Positions 6,185 through 7,231 of a stretch of DNA of 7,231 nt are shown here, one piece after another; the first letter of the stretch is position 1, and each line of letters begins with the position of its first letter. Source of the stretch: Micrococcales bacterium (GTDB taxonomy: Bacteria > Actinomycetota > Actinomycetes > Actinomycetales > Dermatophilaceae); assembly GCA_030452775.1 (NCBI GenBank), contig JAKDLQ010000118.1, forward strand, positions 1 through 7,231. Direction: 5' to 3'. Position numbers and translations under genes: made by a program. The notes below the pieces were generated by a model. The model did not search any database. It saw only the letters and a program-made list of their open reading frames with translations, and was not told the origin of the DNA.

Positions 6185-6220
6185 GCCGGTGCAAGGCTAC
6201 ATCGGCGGCTGCGTGCCGGC
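6185..6220 (+). terminator. Weak hairpin just after ruvB, possible terminator
   Basis: GCCGGTGC (6185-6192) can pair with GTGCCGGC (6213-6220) over 8 bp in RNA, counting two G-U pairs, with a 20-nt loop. It begins at the base after the ruvB stop. There is no U tract. It may mark the end of ruvCAB, since yajC has its own candidate promoter further on. The remaining bases up to 6320 hold no gene I can support. Confidence 0.3.
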
Positions 6221-6323
6221 GACCGCCCGGCCCGTGCGGCCGGACGACACCGAGTCCCGCCCTGAGGGAGGAGGGCACGGCGGCATACGTCGGCGTGCGT
6301 CGGCAGCTGTGTGCGCGGTGATT

Positions 6324-6352
6324 CGGACAAACCGGGGACACGGACGTAGACT
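6324..6352 (+). promoter_or_regulatory. Candidate promoter of yajC-secD
   Basis: TAGACT (6347-6352) is a TANNNT -10 box, and CGGACA (6324-6329) is a partial -35 with a 17-nt spacer. Transcription from about 6359 would give a leader of roughly 115 nt before yajC. It lies in the 291-bp gap after ruvB and would separate Sec-accessory expression from the SOS-controlled ruv operon. Confidence 0.45.
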
Positions 6353-6358
6353 CCTGCG

Positions 6359-6388
6359 GGCACCGTCGCCGCGGCACTTTCCGGTGCC
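6359..6388 (+). other. Hairpin at the start of the yajC leader
   Basis: The perfect 7-bp arms GGCACCG (6359-6365) and CGGTGCC (6382-6388) enclose 16 nt containing the self-complementary GCCGCGGC. The structure would sit at or next to the predicted 5' end of the yajC-secD mRNA, where it could affect stability. It has no U tract, and I do not recognise it as a known riboswitch or thermometer. Confidence 0.35.
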
Positions 6389-6475
6389 ACCGGTCGTTGA
6401 GGCAACAGCGACGCACTCCCCGGATGGGAGGGCGTGCGCGCGGACCGGCCCACTGATCTAAGGACTGAGTTGTTG

Positions 6476-6820
6476 ATGGGAACGATCGCGACCCTGGCTA
6501 CCGCCGATGCGGCCTCGAGTGGCAGCAGCGGACTACTGATCCTCGCGCTGCCGCTGCTGCTGCTCGCGTGGATGTTCTGGAGCTCGAGCCGTCGGCAGCG
6601 GCGCATGCGCGACTTCGTGTCGTCGCTCGCAGTCGGTGACGACGTCGTCACCTCCTCCGACATGTACGGCACGATCAGGCACCTCGACGCCGAGAGTGCC
6701 TACATCGAGATCGCTGAGGGCATGGTCATCCGCTTCGACCGTCGCGCCGTGGCCACGAAGCAGCCGGAGAGCACCATCTCGGTGGCCGATGACACGACCA
6801 TCACCGATACCGATCAGTGA
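6476..6820 (+). CDS. yajC: Sec translocon accessory subunit YajC
   Basis: A 114-aa single-span membrane protein that associates with SecDF and the SecYEG translocon. A short N-terminus precedes one hydrophobic helix (about 19-36, LLILALPLLLLAWMFW). It is followed by the basic cluster SSSRRQRRMRDF and the conserved cytoplasmic domain with SLAVGDDVVTSSDMYGTI and the phrase IEIAEGMVIRFDRRAV. The tail is acidic and T/D-rich. ATG at 6476 has AAGGA (6460-6464) at a long 11-nt spacing. In-frame TTG codons at 6473 and 6470 would be better spaced and add one or two residues. A GTG at 6434 is open but sits only 1 nt after GGGAGGG, which makes it unlikely. secD follows 9 bp after the stop. Confidence 0.93.
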   Translation: MGTIATLATADAASSGSSGLLILALPLLLLAWMFWSSSRRQRRMRDFVSSLAVGDDVVTSSDMYGTIRHLDAESAYIEIAEGMVIRFDRRAVATKQPESTISVADDTTITDTDQ

Positions 6821-6829
6821 GGGCAACGC

Positions 6830-7231
6830 GTGGCGCGTAGTACCCATCAGAAGTCGGCGATACGGAGCCTGACTGCGCTGGTGGTCCTGATCATCGGGCT
6901 GGTCGCGCTCGCCGGGGGACTCGCGATGTGGGGTGGCGGACAGCTCACCCCCAAGCTGGGCCTCGACCTCGAGGGCGGCACCGAGATGATCCTCGAGCCG
7001 GTCCTCGTCGGCGACCAGCAGGTCAGTGCCGGCCAGGTCGATCAGGCGGTCGACATCATCCGCCAGCACATCGACGCCAACGGCGGCGCCGAGGCGGAGA
7101 TCTCGACCCTGGGTGGGCAGAACATCGTCGTGGCCATCCCGGGCACCCCGAGCCCGGAGCAGCTGGATGCCATCCGTAAGCCGTCGCAGCTGACCTTCCG
7201 GTCCGTCTTCGTCGAGGCGCTCGATCAGAAC
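6830..7231 (+). CDS. secD: Protein translocase subunit SecD, N-terminal part (cut by window end)
   Basis: The first 134 codons of the large RND-like membrane protein that, with SecF, uses the proton gradient to help pull exported proteins across the membrane. After a short basic N-terminus comes the first membrane helix (about 13-35), then LGLDLEGGTEM (43-53), the family signature at the start of the first periplasmic domain. The P1 segment AVDIIRQHIDANGGAEAEI (73-91) and VAIPG (101-105) follow, as in actinobacterial SecD. The GTG start has GAGGG (6819-6823) 6 nt upstream, and this site overlaps the yajC stop. The frame stays open to the last base, so the gene continues outside the window, where secF would be expected next. 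Confidence 0.95.
   Translation, partial: MARSTHQKSAIRSLTALVVLIIGLVALAGGLAMWGGGQLTPKLGLDLEGGTEMILEPVLVGDQQVSAGQVDQAVDIIRQHIDANGGAEAEISTLGGQNIVVAIPGTPSPEQLDAIRKPSQLTFRSVFVEALDQN

Overview
The window is high-GC, gene-dense DNA from an actinobacterium. The evidence is the gene order pdxT-yebC-ruvC-ruvA-ruvB-yajC-secD, GTG and TTG start codons, apparently leaderless promoters (TANNNT boxes 7 nt from a start codon), an actinobacterial-type LexA box, and the close likeness of the MntR and MntH proteins to their mycobacterial counterparts as I recall them. I cannot name the genus; a member of the Micrococcales is a reasonable guess, made by inference.

Layout. Bases 1-114 hold no gene I can support and include an extreme C15 / G9-T-G7 tract. 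Bases 115-2117 on the minus strand carry a manganese module: mntH (NRAMP importer) transcribed first, then mntR (DtxR-family repressor). A 22-bp near-perfect palindrome lies one base upstream of the mntH start and covers its likely -10 box. This fits autoregulation of the pair by MntR. From 2266 onward all genes are on the plus strand: pdxT (glutaminase subunit of PLP synthase, with no pdxS next to it in the window), yebC (TACO1-like translation factor), ruvC-ruvA-ruvB (Holliday-junction processing, joined by two ATGA overlaps), yajC, and the first 134 codons of secD (Sec translocon accessory subunits).

Regulation visible in the sequence. Divergent mntH and pdxT promoters share the 148-bp gap 2118-2265, and both look leaderless. 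A perfect 16-bp palindrome with the GAAC-N4-GTTC core stands just downstream of a -10-like box ahead of ruvC, so ruvCAB is very probably in the SOS regulon. yajC-secD has its own candidate promoter and a leader of about 115 nt.

Most of this is conserved core-genome content. I found no wholly new system. The points worth a second look are regulatory: the MntR operator on a leaderless start, the SOS box, the mntH-mntR junction with two possible mntR starts and a hairpin between them, the homopolymer block at the left edge, and the separation of pdxT from pdxS.
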